Assembly (NCBI GenBank): GCA_009667805.1
Contig: CM019067.1
Coordinates: 243,509,721 to 243,573,720 of the forward strand
DNA: 64,000 bases
Direction of reading: 5' to 3'
DNA from: Leptobrachium leishanense
Taxonomy: Eukaryota; Chordata; Amphibia; Anura; Megophryidae
In this document: piece by piece, positions 1-9,689 of the stretch
Layout of the letters: each line of letters starts with the position of its first letter
Numbering within the stretch: the first letter of the stretch is position 1
The notes under the pieces: generated by a model
Seen by the model: the letters and a program-made list of their open reading frames with translations, nothing else
Databases searched by the model: none
Told to the model about the DNA's origin: nothing
Translations under genes and position numbers: made by a program

Positions 1-3000
1 TGGAAAACCTATTGAAACGGTGAGTTTTAAACTGGTTAAGAGAAGTTGTTGTAACTGCAGTAGATACCTGAGGGCGAATTTCCTGATCCTTGTCTGCATC
101 TATTAACTCGAATGTGGCGGGGTCTTTAATGTTACAGTCGGTACTGCGTAGAAAGGTGGGACCTGTGAACCACGAAGTACTCTCAAGGCGGCTGGCTGCT
201 ACAGATCTGGTCGCTAGGTCTGCAGGATTACGGTCTGTGGGCACGAAATGCCATTGCTCTGGGAGGGTAGACCTCCTTATCCTCAATACTCTGTTATTGA
301 CATAGACGTAGAAACGTCTAATTTCATTATGGATGTAACCCAAAACTATTTTGCTGTCTGTATAAAACTCAGCTTTTTGAATTTCTACGTTTATCTCTGT
401 TGCAATTAGTTCAGCTAGCTCTGTAGCTAAAACTGCAGCACAAAGCTCCAGCCTGGGTATGGTGTGCTCGGGAAGTGGTGCAAGTTTGGCTTTCCCCATT
501 ACAAACCCTATGTGGCATTGTCCTTTATTGTCTATGGTTTTCAGGTAAGCTACAGCAGCAATTGCCTTAACAGAAGCATCCGAAAACACACAAAGTTTTT
601 GCGTCTGATAGTCCTCAGATGACAGAGGGACATATGGGCGGGGGATGTTAAGGTTAGATAAAACTGTCAGTGAGTCCTTCCACTCTGTCCATAGGTTCTT
701 CTTGTCAGTGGGGAGAGGGTGGTCCCAATCTAACGACTCACAGGTCAAGTCTCTCAGTAGTGCCTTACCCTGGATCGTGATAGGTGTTGCAAAACCTAAA
801 GGATCGTACAGGCTATTTATGGTAGACAGGACGCCTCTACGGGTAAAGGGTTTTTCCTCTGTGTTCGCTTGAAAGGTAAAGGTGTCAGATCTTAAGTCCC
901 ATAGCAAACCAAGACTGTGTTGCATGGGAAGTGAGTCTGTGCCTAGATCTAAGTCCTTTAACTCGTTAGAACGATCTTCGACAGGAAAGGCCTCCAAGAC
1001 TTCTCTACTGTTGGAAGCAATCTTGTGAAGTTTTAAGTTGGAACAGGCAAGCATTGCCTGAGTCCTTTTGAGGAGACTGATAGCGGCTTCATTTGTAGGC
1101 AGTGATTTCAAGCAGTCGTCTACGTAGAAATCTCTGTCTACAAATTGTCTGACATCTGACCCATACTCTGACTCGCCTACTCTAGCAGAGTGTCTGAGGC
1201 CATATATAGCAACAGCAGGGGAAGGACTGTTGCCAAATATGTGTACCCTCATGCGGTATTCTGTGATGTCTCCAGAAGGGTTGTTGTCCTTGAACCAGAG
1301 AAATCTCAGAAAGTTACGGTGTTCTTCTTTAACAAGAAAGCAGTAGAACATTTGTTGTATGTCTGCCATGAACGCAACTGAATCTTTGCGAAAGCGAAGA
1401 AGCACCCCTAACAGTCTGTTGTTAAGGTCAGGGCCCGAGAGAAGGACATCATTTAGAGAGACACCCTCATGCTTGGCGCTAGAATCGAACACCACTCTAA
1501 TCTGCCCTGGCTTCTTAGGGTGGTAAACCCCGAATATGGGTAAGTACCAGCATTCTTCTGTGTCTTTGAGGTCTGGGGTTATCTCAGCATGACCGTTCTG
1601 GAATATTTTCTCCATGAAGGAAAAGAAATGTTCACTCATCTCTGGTTTCCTTTGGAGATTGTGTCTTAGGGACGAGAGGCGTTTATGTGCTAGTTCTCGG
1701 TTGTTGGGCAAACGTCGTCTTTGAGGTCTAAAGGGAAGAGGTGCAACCCAGCTATTAGTCACATCTTTCTCTATACTCTTTTCCATAAGTTCTAAGAAGA
1801 GTCTATCCTCTATGGACACCTGGTCATCTTCCTTTGTCCTCTTAAACACTGTGCTTCCTAAGTCATTTTGGTCGTCGTCGTAGGTGTTGTTGTGTGGTAG
1901 CTCTTTTATGAGGATGTGATTCTGACAGGGTTGGAGAAGAGAAGGACGACCATTCTCGAAGGTACTAGTGAGCAGGTTATTAACAGATGCCGGTTTGTGA
2001 GCACCCCCTAGGCAAACATCACCTATAATGACCCACTCGAGGTCTAGTTTTTGGGCATATGGGGCGTTTTGGGGACCGTTTATCAGTTTTCTAACTTTAT
2101 GGACTTGCAAGATATCTCTCCCAAGAAGTAAGATTATCTGAGCCTGATCATCTAGTTCTGGTATGAGATGTGCTATGTGCTTTAAGTGAGTGTAGTGAGC
2201 TGCTGCGTCTGGTGTGGGAATCTCTGACCTGTTGTCTGGCATATGGTTGCACTCTATTATGGTCGGTAAGGGTAGGCATGTCTTGCCATCCATAGATTCA
2301 ATTTGTAGCCCGTCAGCTCTTCTCCCTGCCGTTTCCACTGTACCTGCACACGTTCTAAGGGAGTAAGGGCTGCTCGGGCTTTTAAGGTTTAGAATGTCAA
2401 AAAACACAGATCTCGCTAGTGACCTATTACTCTGATCATCCAAAATGACGTAGAGCTTGACCGCTTTGTCTCTGCGTCCTTTTGGGTAAACTCTCACAGG
2501 ACAGATTTTGGAGCAGGATCTGCCGCCTGTAGTTCCTTTGCAGACTTCAGTACACTGTGAAGTGATTGCCATGGCGTCTGTACTAGAGTCTTTGGCTTCC
2601 CTGCCTTGCTCTGTGTCACCATGCACAGGTGGGAGGGTACTTGGAGTAGGCCTTGGGTGTAGAGCTGTGTTGTGCTCTGTGTTGCCACACTCTGTACACT
2701 TGACACTGACCTTGCAGTCCTTGGCGAAGTGCGTAGATGAAGAGCAGCACTTGAAACAAATGTTGTTCTCCTTGAGGAAAGCTTTGCGCTCCTGGATAGT
2801 CTTTGTCCTGAAGGCTCTGCATTTCTGTAGAGGATGTGGCATCTTATGTAGAGGGCAGAACTTTGTAGGGTCGCTGTCTCGATCCTCTAGTTGAGACTCT
2901 GTAAACCTTTGGGAAGAAATGTTAGTTTTGTGCACGGCTACTGGAGCTCTGGGTTGTTTGGGGCCAAAGGAAGTGGAATAAGACACTGGAAAAATGAAAC

Positions 3001-4222
3001 TGGGATCATCTTTCATTCTTGCTTGTCTGTCTACAAAGTCTACAAACTCACTAAAGGGTGGAAAAGGCACATTGCGATCTCGTTTGTAGTTAGAGCCATG
3101 AGTGATCCATCTTTCGTGTAACTCATAAGGAAGTTTTTGTGCTAAGGAGTGAATCCCTCTGGCAGAATCAAGATAAGAAAGGCCAGGTAAGTCCCCTTCT
3201 GCTTTAGCCACTCGTAACTCCATACACAGATCACTGAATTCTCTGAGCCTTTGATAACCTCTGCTGGGCATTTTTGGGAAGTCTTCTATCCTTTTAAACA
3301 GTGTATTCTCTATAGCTTCTGGTGAACCATAACACCTATCCAGTCTGTCCCATATGTTTGTAAGGCCTATCTCAGGGTGATTTATGTTAATGTCTCTGAT
3401 CCTTATGGCCTGTTCAGCAGACTCATTGCCGAGCCACTTTACGAGGAGGTCTATCTGTTCCCTGCAGGATAGATCTAGACCATGAATAGCACTCTGGAAA
3501 GAGGATCGCCACGCCCTGTAGTGTTGAGGGCGATCACTAAATTTGACAAGACCTTGGGTAACTAACTCACGTTTCGCAAGGAATTTTGCAAAGTCTATAG
3601 TAGCCTGATTGTGATTGGGGTAGGTTGCTGGTGTATTTTGGTGCGGTGTATAGGCATACCTGATAGAAGTCTCCTCTTTAGGTGTGTTGGGCTCACACCT
3701 GCTTAAGATTGGCATTTCATATGGACTCGTTGCAAACACCTTTGGAGTGAAGACAGGTGTTTGGTAGTTGTATGAAGGCTGGGTACCTTGTGGAATAGAA
3801 GGTCTGGTTGGGACGGGAAAGTCTGGCACCCTGTCGGACCTTTCTTGCTTGTCGCACTGGGTTCCGAGGTCGTCTCGTCTTTGCTTTATCTGTTGTGACT
3901 CACCGACGTCCTGTTTGATTTCTTTTTGTGGGATGCTGCTTGGGTTATAGTGCTGGTGGACATATTCTGAGGTTCGTTGCGTTGCATCTTGACTGTCTTC
4001 CTCTAAACTCGGCATGCTTCTACATTCCTTTGACTCAATGTAGACAGCTGCTTCTAATGCTTCTGCTTCTGCAATGGCAACGGCAACATCTCGGTCCACT
4101 GCCAGCCTCTCCATGTTAGCTTCTAAGATAGCTTGCTGTAATTTCAGGGATGTCTCCTGCTTTTTCATCTGTAGCTCTTGGTCTGTTCGACAGTTCGCGA
4201 ACTTCGAACCTTTTTGGGACAT
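1..4222 (-). CDS. BEL/Pao LTR retrotransposon gag-pol polyprotein, partial
   Basis: Reading the minus strand, one frame stays open from an ATG at 4222 to the window edge (1407 codons, no stop), so the C-terminus lies outside. In order: an acidic, Ala/Glu-rich N-terminus likely to be coiled coil; a gag-like region of the DUF1759 type (about residues 205-365); a CFKC...H....C zinc knuckle (489-503); a retropepsin-like site written DDQSN (595-599) instead of DTG; reverse transcriptase with MADIQQMF (952) and the catalytic YVDD (1033-1036); the Pao-type A17 region; and RNase H with acidic residues at FSDAS (1215), PRLELC (1259) and FYTDS (1289). RT plus RNase H would copy element RNA into cDNA. 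Integrase and both LTRs are not in view. The first about 15 codons overlap a different repeat, so the native start is probably lost. Absence of any stop suggests a young copy. Confidence 0.9.
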   Translation of the reverse strand, partial: MSQKGSKFANCRTDQELQMKKQETSLKLQQAILEANMERLAVDRDVAVAIAEAEALEAAVYIESKECRSMPSLEEDSQDATQRTSEYVHQHYNPSSIPQKEIKQDVGESQQIKQRRDDLGTQCDKQERSDRVPDFPVPTRPSIPQGTQPSYNYQTPVFTPKVFATSPYEMPILSRCEPNTPKEETSIRYAYTPHQNTPATYPNHNQATIDFAKFLAKRELVTQGLVKFSDRPQHYRAWRSSFQSAIHGLDLSCREQIDLLVKWLGNESAEQAIRIRDININHPEIGLTNIWDRLDRCYGSPEAIENTLFKRIEDFPKMPSRGYQRLREFSDLCMELRVAKAEGDLPGLSYLDSARGIHSLAQKLPYELHERWITHGSNYKRDRNVPFPPFSEFVDFVDRQARMKDDPSFIFPVSYSTSFGPKQPRAPVAVHKTNISSQRFTESQLEDRDSDPTKFCPLHKMPHPLQKCRAFRTKTIQERKAFLKENNICFKCCSSSTHFAKDCKVSVKCTECGNTEHNTALHPRPTPSTLPPVHGDTEQGREAKDSSTDAMAITSQCTEVCKGTTGGRSCSKICPVRVYPKGRRDKAVKLYVILDDQSNRSLARSVFFDILNLKSPSSPYSLRTCAGTVETAGRRADGLQIESMDGKTCLPLPTIIECNHMPDNRSEIPTPDAAAHYTHLKHIAHLIPELDDQAQIILLLGRDILQVHKVRKLINGPQNAPYAQKLDLEWVIIGDVCLGGAHKPASVNNLLTSTFENGRPSLLQPCQNHILIKELPHNNTYDDDQNDLGSTVFKRTKEDDQVSIEDRLFLELMEKSIEKDVTNSWVAPLPFRPQRRRLPNNRELAHKRLSSLRHNLQRKPEMSEHFFSFMEKIFQNGHAEITPDLKDTEECWYLPIFGVYHPKKPGQIRVVFDSSAKHEGVSLNDVLLSGPDLNNRLLGVLLRFRKDSVAFMADIQQMFYCFLVKEEHRNFLRFLWFKDNNPSGDITEYRMRVHIFGNSPSPAVAIYGLRHSARVGESEYGSDVRQFVDRDFYVDDCLKSLPTNEAAISLLKRTQAMLACSNLKLHKIASNSREVLEAFPVEDRSNELKDLDLGTDSLPMQHSLGLLWDLRSDTFTFQANTEEKPFTRRGVLSTINSLYDPLGFATPITIQGKALLRDLTCESLDWDHPLPTDKKNLWTEWKDSLTVLSNLNIPRPYVPLSSEDYQTQKLCVFSDASVKAIAAVAYLKTIDNKGQCHIGFVMGKAKLAPLPEHTIPRLELCAAVLATELAELIATEINVEIQKAEFYTDSKIVLGYIHNEIRRFYVYVNNRVLRIRRSTLPEQWHFVPTDRNPADLATRSVAASRLESTSWFTGPTFLRSTDCNIKDPATFELIDADKDQEIRPQVSTAVTTTSLNQFKTHRFNRFS

Positions 4223-4365
4223 TCGCCAAAAGTTGGAAATTTTTTTTTTGAAAAAAGTATAAAAAATGCTTAAAAAATACAAAAAAATCTAGAAATAAAG
4301 AGACTCTTTACTGCAGAATATTATAAGCAACGGTTTATTAGATATTGAATTAAAACGGGAGAGCG
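4186..4365 (-). repeat. Fragment of CAGGGTTATTC-family TIR element
   Basis: This stretch (GTTCGCGAACTTCGAAC, then AAAAATGCTTAAAA, ATAAAGAGACT, CTGCAGAATATTATAAGC, GGTTTATTAGATATTGAATT) matches the interior of the element seen more completely near 35.2, 42.2, 48.2 and 63.3 kb. It abuts the BEL/Pao frame directly, so one of the two truncates the other. No TIR is kept here. Confidence 0.7.
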
Positions 4366-4797
4366 CCCGCAGCAGCAGTGTGCAGACCCGATGCCCGTCC
4401 CCCCGTCACCACGGCGGGGGTAAGCGGGGCCAGGGATAAAACATTCTTGTTACTAAAACATCAGGCGGACACGGCCCTCTAATCAGGCACTGTAGAGGGC
4501 AGCCTGCCGGGGCCTCTCAAGGATCCCCTTGAGGAGCATGCGGCTGCCGGATGACAGAGCTGAGACTGTGCGGGCTAGCCGCCCGGGTGCATGTGGCAGA
4601 GACAGGTGGCACAGGGAGGGAGCCACTGCACCTGCGGCCACGGCAGACCCCCCCACAAACGAGGGAGCCCCCACTGACCACCAGGCTAAGGTAAGGCGAC
4701 ACATTTCTAAAAAAAAAAAAATCCGATGACATTTTTAAATGTCCCCGGGAACATAAAATAAAACGTTTTTTTTCTTTCTCTACCTGGCTGAATGTAT
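4366..4797. other. GC-rich segment, origin unknown
   Basis: Between two repeats lies a GC-rich stretch (about 4370-4700) with CCCGTCCCCCCGTC, GGCGGACACGGCC and other CpG-containing runs, unlike the AT-rich surroundings. Short overlapping frames in several phases show no recognisable domain. It could be the 5' part of an unidentified element. I see no gene in it. A 53-bp imperfect palindrome (4781-4833, arms CTACCTG..CAGGTAG) starts at its right edge. Confidence 0.4.
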
Positions 4798-4904
4798 TTA
4801 ATTATATATATTAGATACATTCAGACAGGTAGAGGGGGTGGCATGTGGGCTGCGCGGGGTCTCAGGCAGTGGTTTGATTTTTTTGTGTGTATATTTTTAG
4901 CAAA
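4798..4904 (+). repeat. 107-bp direct repeat, left copy
   Basis: Matches 7208-7314 in the same orientation with about five mismatches (shared cores GGTAGAGGGGGTGGCATG and GGGGTCTCAGGCAGTGG). The two copies bracket the Penelope-like insertion. The left copy is continuous with the palindrome arm at 4781-4797, while the right copy starts exactly at the palindrome centre. A (TA)n tract follows at 4905-4922. Confidence 0.9.
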
Positions 4905-4984
4905 ATATATATATATATATATCCAGGATATAAATAGCGGCACTCTGGGTCTTTGAAATAAGATAATCTTTTTATTAGTAAAAG

Positions 4985-5025
4985 GTCAACGTTTCAGCTT
5001 ACTCCCCGCAAGCTTTCCTCAGGAC
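4985..5025 (-). ncRNA. Hammerhead-ribozyme-like motif in PLE 3' region
   Basis: On the minus strand: GTC, core CTGAGGA, one extra A, helix II AGCTT/AAGCT with a 9-nt loop, then GAAA, a self-complementary AACGTT and closing GAC (pairs with GTC as helix I). CUGANGA and GAAA are the invariant hammerhead core. Helix III would have no loop within one molecule, so it fits a dimeric fold. PLEs are known to carry such motifs. Activity is untested. Confidence 0.6.
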
Positions 5026-5638
5026 AATAAAACAACACAAAAATAAACCACATATATACAAAAACGAAAAACAATCAACTACTCACCCTGATTCCCTTCA
5101 CCTGAAATGACCAGCATGACTGCTGGCCAACACCTGAGGTCGTTACTACGACTCCATCTCCTGAAACCATCACCATGACAACCATGTATATACAAGAACG
5201 TTGTCATAACATGAAACCACGTGTAAAAACATAAAAAGGAAAAATGCTGATTGGAGGAGTCAAAAGCAATTACACTCCAAATAGAGACTTACTGCTCAAT
5301 CATAATGGGATACACACTGAGGCTGACTGAAAAATGCATAACTAAATGCCAAAAAAATAGCAGAACAATGATTTATTCAAATTGCTATTATAATGGAAAA
5401 ATAGAAAAATTAGGAAAATATCTTGCCATATCTGGCCAAACCGTGGCCCTAACCAACTTTGGGATATTGGCAAGTAACAGGTAAATTTAGAGAAATTTAG
5501 AAAAAATATATATATGCATATGTCAGTCAACCACATCCCATATATGAAAATCTATAGACTGAACTATACCGCAATACACTATCCTAGGCGGACAGAAGGA
5601 AGAAAACAAATGATATTAATTTATAAGAGCTATAAGGG

Positions 5639-6190
5639 CTATAAGAAAGGGACCAAGCTGTATCTCTCATTTAACCCACGTGGAGATAGAGTATCCAGCT
5701 CTCTGATCCAGTAAACTTCTCTACGTAGTAATAAATTACTGCGATCACCCCCTCTTCTCAACCGGGGGATATGTTCAATCGCTGTAAATTTCAACATGGG
5801 CAACTGATGTCCCATTTCGAGAAAATGCCTGGCTACAGGTTTGTCACTATGTTGATCCCTATACGCCATTCTGATGGAAGACCGATGCCCCCGGATCCGT
5901 TCCCGAAGGGTGGTATCAGTTTTACCGATGTAACAGAGTCCACATGGACAGGAAATCTTATACACAACAAAGTCCGTTAGAAATGTGATGCGATGTTGAA
6001 TTGAATAGCTTTGTGTCTTATGTGGATGATTAAATCTGGTGCCCAGAACCATATGGCTGCAGGTCACACAGCCAAGGCATCTGTAGCATCCATTATTCCG
6101 CGGCGTATTCGTTTGGCGATCATAGCATTGTGCAGGGTCAGTTTTGACCAACATATCCCTTAGGTTTCTTGATCGTCGATAACTCATCAT
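5639..6190 (-). pseudogene. PLE GIY-YIG endonuclease domain (copy 1)
   Basis: A 183-residue open segment encoding the C-terminal part of the PLE protein. The nuclease core reads YKISCPCGLCYIGKT (GIY-YIG type: a first YKI and then the YIG block), followed by LRERIRGH with the catalytic Arg and a downstream conserved RRGGDR segment. A Cys cluster (GCYRCLGCVTC) just before may be a small zinc-binding linker. The nuclease would nick target DNA for target-primed reverse transcription. It is separated from the RT segment upstream by a stop and a further frame change between 6190 and 6386, so the full protein cannot be made. Confidence 0.85.
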
Positions 6191-6385
6191 GGGATTCGCC
6201 CTAATGCTTTTTGGTAAACTCTGATCGCGAGCAATTATAGGCCAATTGCGGTGGACACTTCTTTGTACCTCTCAAGAGTGTGGTGAGAATGTAGAGGTAA
6301 ACACCAATCCTGATTGTGTTTTAGATAATTTCTGGTTGTTCTCACATTTCAAAAGTGCTCGTTGTAAAACGAATTTAGAGTAACC

Positions 6386-7205
6386 TCATTCTCTGAATTT
6401 GGCCCACATTTCCTGAATTTGTGAGCTAATGTTTGACTGGTCTGAGTTATTCCGATAGACCCGTAACAATTGTGTATAAGGGATCGATTCCTTCAAGTGC
6501 GCCGGATGGGAGCTGTTGGCGTGTAAAATCGTGTTACGATCCGTGGGTTTTCTGAATAGTGTGTGTTGAATGCCATTTCCTTGTCGGTAGATACGAACAT
6601 CGAGAAAGTCCACTGAAGTCAAGCTGATGGTCGATGTAAGTTGAATGGGGAGTTTTAGAGTATTCACATGAGATATGATCATCTCCACTTGTTGCACCTC
6701 TAGGTTAGCTATGATCAGAATATCATCGATGAATCTGGTATATAAAATCAATGAATTGCCAAAAAGAGGAATAATGTGCTCTTTTTCAAAATAATGCATA
6801 TAGGAATTGGCATACATAGGTGCCACCGGGGAACCCATGGAAGTGCCCATGGTCTTAAAATACCACTTATGTTCGAAGCGAAAATAATTACACGTCAGAA
6901 TCAAACGTAAAAGTTCCAATGTGTATTCCACCGGAGGACCATTATAATGAGATGATTGAATTAAAGTATTACGCATAGCCTCCAAGCCACCTTCCAGGGG
7001 GATAACTGGATACAAACTCTTGACGTCACAAGAAAGAATAGAAATAGGGCCCTCTGGTAGATGAACAGCTTTCAATTTTTGCAATAGATCATGCGTATCT
7101 TTTAAGCAAGTGTCCAACATGAGAACAGGTACTTTGAATAATGAATCAAGCCACTTGGCTAGTGGTTCTAGCAAACCTCCAATTGCTGAGACGATAGGGC
7201 GGCCC
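6386..7205 (-). pseudogene. PLE reverse transcriptase domain (copy 1), broken
   Basis: The 262-residue ATG-started frame begins at 7174, but the homologous reading starts earlier with GRPIVSAIGG at about 7205, where the element is truncated. Visible RT blocks: SCDVKSLYP (first catalytic Asp), GTSMGSPVAPMYAN, FIDDILI (catalytic DD), and FLDVRIY followed by FRKPTDRNT, typical of PLE RTs. The frame ends at an in-frame TGA just after the EMWAKFRE stretch. Readable homology continues past it toward the nuclease segment. RT fingers and everything N-terminal are missing. Related to the copy at 22.9-24.3 kb but clearly diverged, so a different subfamily. Confidence 0.88.
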
Positions 7206-7207
7206 GG

Positions 7208-7314
7208 TTAATTATATATATTAGATACATTCAACCAGGTAGAGGGGGTGGCATGGGGGCTGCGCGGGGTCTCAGGCAGTGGTTTGTTTTTTTTGTGTGT
7301 ATATTTTTGGCAAA
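7208..7314 (+). repeat. 107-bp direct repeat, right copy
   Basis: Partner of 4798-4904; starts TTAATTATAT directly at the truncated 5' end of the PLE and ends before GGGGAAGGTAAGGGCAGG. Followed by (AT)n/(ATATCT) low complexity at about 7340-7405. Confidence 0.9.
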
Positions 7315-7342
7315 TTTATAGGGGAAGGTAAGGGCAGGTAAG

Positions 7343-7373
<31 letters not shown>

Positions 7374-7451
7374 ATATATCTATATTATTATAAATATATA
7401 TATCTAGACTTGTATTACACACACATTTTGGCAACTAATTGCCCCCACCCC

Positions 7452-7558
7452 ATTTGGCTGATCCCTTAAGAAGAAATGTTGAACCCGATACAGCAGAGAA
7501 TAATATACATTCTCTGCTCTGTCGGGTTCAACATTTCTTCTGGAGGGATCAGCCAAAT
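7452..7558. repeat. Near-perfect inverted repeat (hairpin), ~50-bp arms
   Basis: Left arm ATTTGGCTGATCCC...GCAGAGAAT and right arm ATTCTCTGC...GGGATCAGCCAAAT pair almost completely around a loop of about 7 nt. The outer 15-19 bases also occur inside the CR1 reverse transcriptase frame at 7772-7791 (GGAGGGATCAGCCAAATG), so the hairpin is linked by sequence to the neighbouring LINE. Confidence 0.9.
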
Positions 7559-7585
7559 GTGGGGCGCGCATTTAGTTGAGATTGT

Positions 7586-8122
7586 CGTAAGTTGAGGGTT
7601 GTGGTAAATGGAGTTTATTCGGCGCAAGATCTTGTTACCAGTGGGGTACCTCAGGGGTCAGTACTTGGACCCATTCTCTTTAATATTTTTATTAGTGATA
7701 TTGCAGAAGATATTAATGGTAAAGTATGTCTTTTTGCTGATGACACAAAGATTTGCAACAGGGTTGATGTTCCTGGAGGGATCAGCCAAATGACAAATGA
7801 TTTAGGTAAACTAAAAAAATGGTCGGAGCTGTGGCAATTGAGTTTTAATGTGGACAAGTGCAAGATAATGCACCGGGGACGAAAAAACCCAAGGGCTGAA
7901 TATAGAATATTTGATACAGTCCTAACCTCAACATCTGAGGAAAGGGATTTAGGGGTTATTATTTCAGAGGATCTAAGGGTAATAGTCAATGTAATAGAGC
8001 AGCAGGAAATGCTAGCAGAATGCTTGGTGATGTAGGGAGAGAGATTAGCAGGAGGAAAAGGGAAGTGCTCATGCCACTGTACAGAGCACTGGTGAGACCT
8101 CACTTGGAGTACTGTGTGCAGT
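7586..8122 (+). pseudogene. CR1-type LINE reverse transcriptase fragment (5' part)
   Basis: A 147-residue frame (from 7592) holds RT blocks typical of CR1-clade LINEs: SGVPQGSVLGPILFNIFI, FADDTKI (catalytic ADD), and DKCKIMH. It then loses frame near 7985; the other frame continues with RKREVLMPLYRALVRPHLEYC. The hAT-type insertion at 8123 interrupts the text, which resumes without loss at 10468. The N-terminal endonuclease and ORF1 are absent, as expected for a 5'-truncated LINE. A dead copy. Confidence 0.88.
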
Positions 8123-8439
8123 CAGTGGTGTATTTAGGTTTTGTGCTGCCCTAGGCCTGACTAAACTCGTGCACCCCCTAATTTAAATTTGAGGCACCCC
8201 TTCCTGTCAAGGGCACACCTCTTCCTGGTTAATCCCCACCCTTCCTCTTTAAGCTCCACCTTTTCCTCTCTTTATATTAAAAGTGGATACCAAGTGCCTA
8301 CTTGTATATTTTGTATACCATTTCAAATGTATCTATTGAGATAAATAAAATTATGAAATGTTTAAATTCAAGCATTTTTACAAAGAACAGCCACGCATGT
8401 TAAGTATACTGGATCACAGCTGCTCTAATTGGTTGAATA

Positions 8440-8930
8440 ATAAAATCCACAGAAACGTGCACTGCATATGAGCGTATCACAGAGCTGCACAGCAATAAAA
8501 CCCACAGAAATGTGCACTGTGTATGAGCATATCACAGAACTGCACAGCAATAAAACTCACAGTAATGTGCAGTGTGTATGAATGTATCCCAGAGCTCCAA
8601 GGCAATAAAACTCACAGTACTATGCAGTGTGTATCACAGAATCCACAGCAATAAAACTCCCAGCAATGCAATGTTTGGTGTGTGTCAGCGTATCAGAATC
8701 CACAGCAATAAAAATTCCAGCAATGCAATGTGCAGTGTATATGAGTGTATCAGAATCCACAGCAATAAAAATCCCAGTAATGCAATGTGCGGGTCAGCGT
8801 ATCAGAATCCACAGCAATAAAACTCCCAGCAATGCAATGTGTGGTGTGTATGAGTGCATCAGAATCCACTGCAATAAAACTCCCAGCAAACCGAGTGTAT
8901 ATGAGCACTCAGCAATTATTTATTCTACAT
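8440..8930. repeat. Tandem array, ~57-bp period, about 8 units
   Basis: Units carry CCACAGCAATAAAACTCCC and then GCAATGTG..GTGTATGAG; AGCAATAAAA recurs at 8491, 8546, 8602, 8647, 8704, 8761, 8813 and 8870 (spacing 46-57). The array lies wholly inside the hAT-type insertion. Repeat-like short frames over it (8572-9284) are not genes. From 8931 to 9690 the insertion holds mixed GC-rich sequence, with a 20-bp palindrome (GGTGGTACTGAG/CTCAGTACCACC, about 9194-9221), and no gene. Confidence 0.85.
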
Positions 8931-9689
8931 TTACCGGCCTCCGTCCGCGGTAGGGCTGTGTGCAGAGTCAGCAGGGACTGTGTACAGACTCAGCAGGAGG
9001 TCCCTCCAGGCCACGTTAGGATCGCGGCTGTGCCTGTGCGTGGAGCCATCTTGTCAGCAGTGGGGTGCCACTGCCAGAGGGTACACCGTGGCTTTGATTC
9101 CCTTCCTGGTGGGTGTTCAGTCCAGAATAGAGTGACAGTCCATGTTAACGAAAGGGTGGGCAGCTGCGTGCGTGTCACATGGTTCAGCCAGTCAGGTGGT
9201 ACTGAGACTCAGTACCACCTGACTGGCCGGACCGAGTGTGACCTGCACGCGCGCAGCCTCACCAGGAGCCAGGCAGCTCAATGACAAATTTCTATCACTG
9301 CAGTGCTGGTTAAGGAAAGGTCCACTTTAAACAGCAGTAAGCAGACAGGGCTTCATATTCTGCTGATACCCCCCCCCCTTTACCTGCCGTTTACTGTCAT
9401 CTCTCTCTGGACACAAATCACATCCCCCTCCTAGAGCTGTTGCGGGGCAGGGGAGGAGCTATGGAGGGAGGAGAGGGGGATTTTTATTCTATTCGATTTT
9501 ATTCCGTATGCAAACGCCATGCTCCGCTGCTCGTTGTTTGAGAACACAGCTCAAAGCTGACACACAGTGACAGTGGCACCTCCTAGTACCCCCTAATGAC
9601 ACACCAATAATCACTGGTACCTGGGGCGGCCCGCCCTCCACCACTCCTCCAAGTACACCACTGCTCTGGTGATATGCTCACACACAAGT

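Larger units (their letters stand above)
4922..7207 (-). mobile_element. Penelope-like element (PLE), 5'-truncated, copy 1
   Basis: Minus-strand retroelement with reverse transcriptase and GIY-YIG endonuclease, the defining pair of endonuclease-bearing PLEs. It keeps RT from the GRPIVS block onward, the linker, the nuclease and a 3' region with a hammerhead-like motif (4985-5025). The 5' end is cut at about 7207, next to one of two 107-bp direct repeats. The 3' end abuts a (TA)n tract. The RT resembles the Neptune/Penelope group more than telomere-associated PLEs, but the subgroup is a guess. Confidence 0.85.

Noticed and set aside
2508..2894. 128-residue plus-strand frame
   Set aside because: Antisense shadow of the BEL/Pao zinc-knuckle and protease region.
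4483..4732. Frames in a GC-rich segment
   Set aside because: Open in several phases on both strands because of GC content; no domain.
7651..8103. 150-residue minus frame
   Set aside because: Antisense of the CR1 reverse transcriptase.
8440..8930. Spaced repeats resembling a CRISPR array
   Set aside because: Vertebrate context, imperfect repeats with similar spacers: an ordinary tandem satellite.
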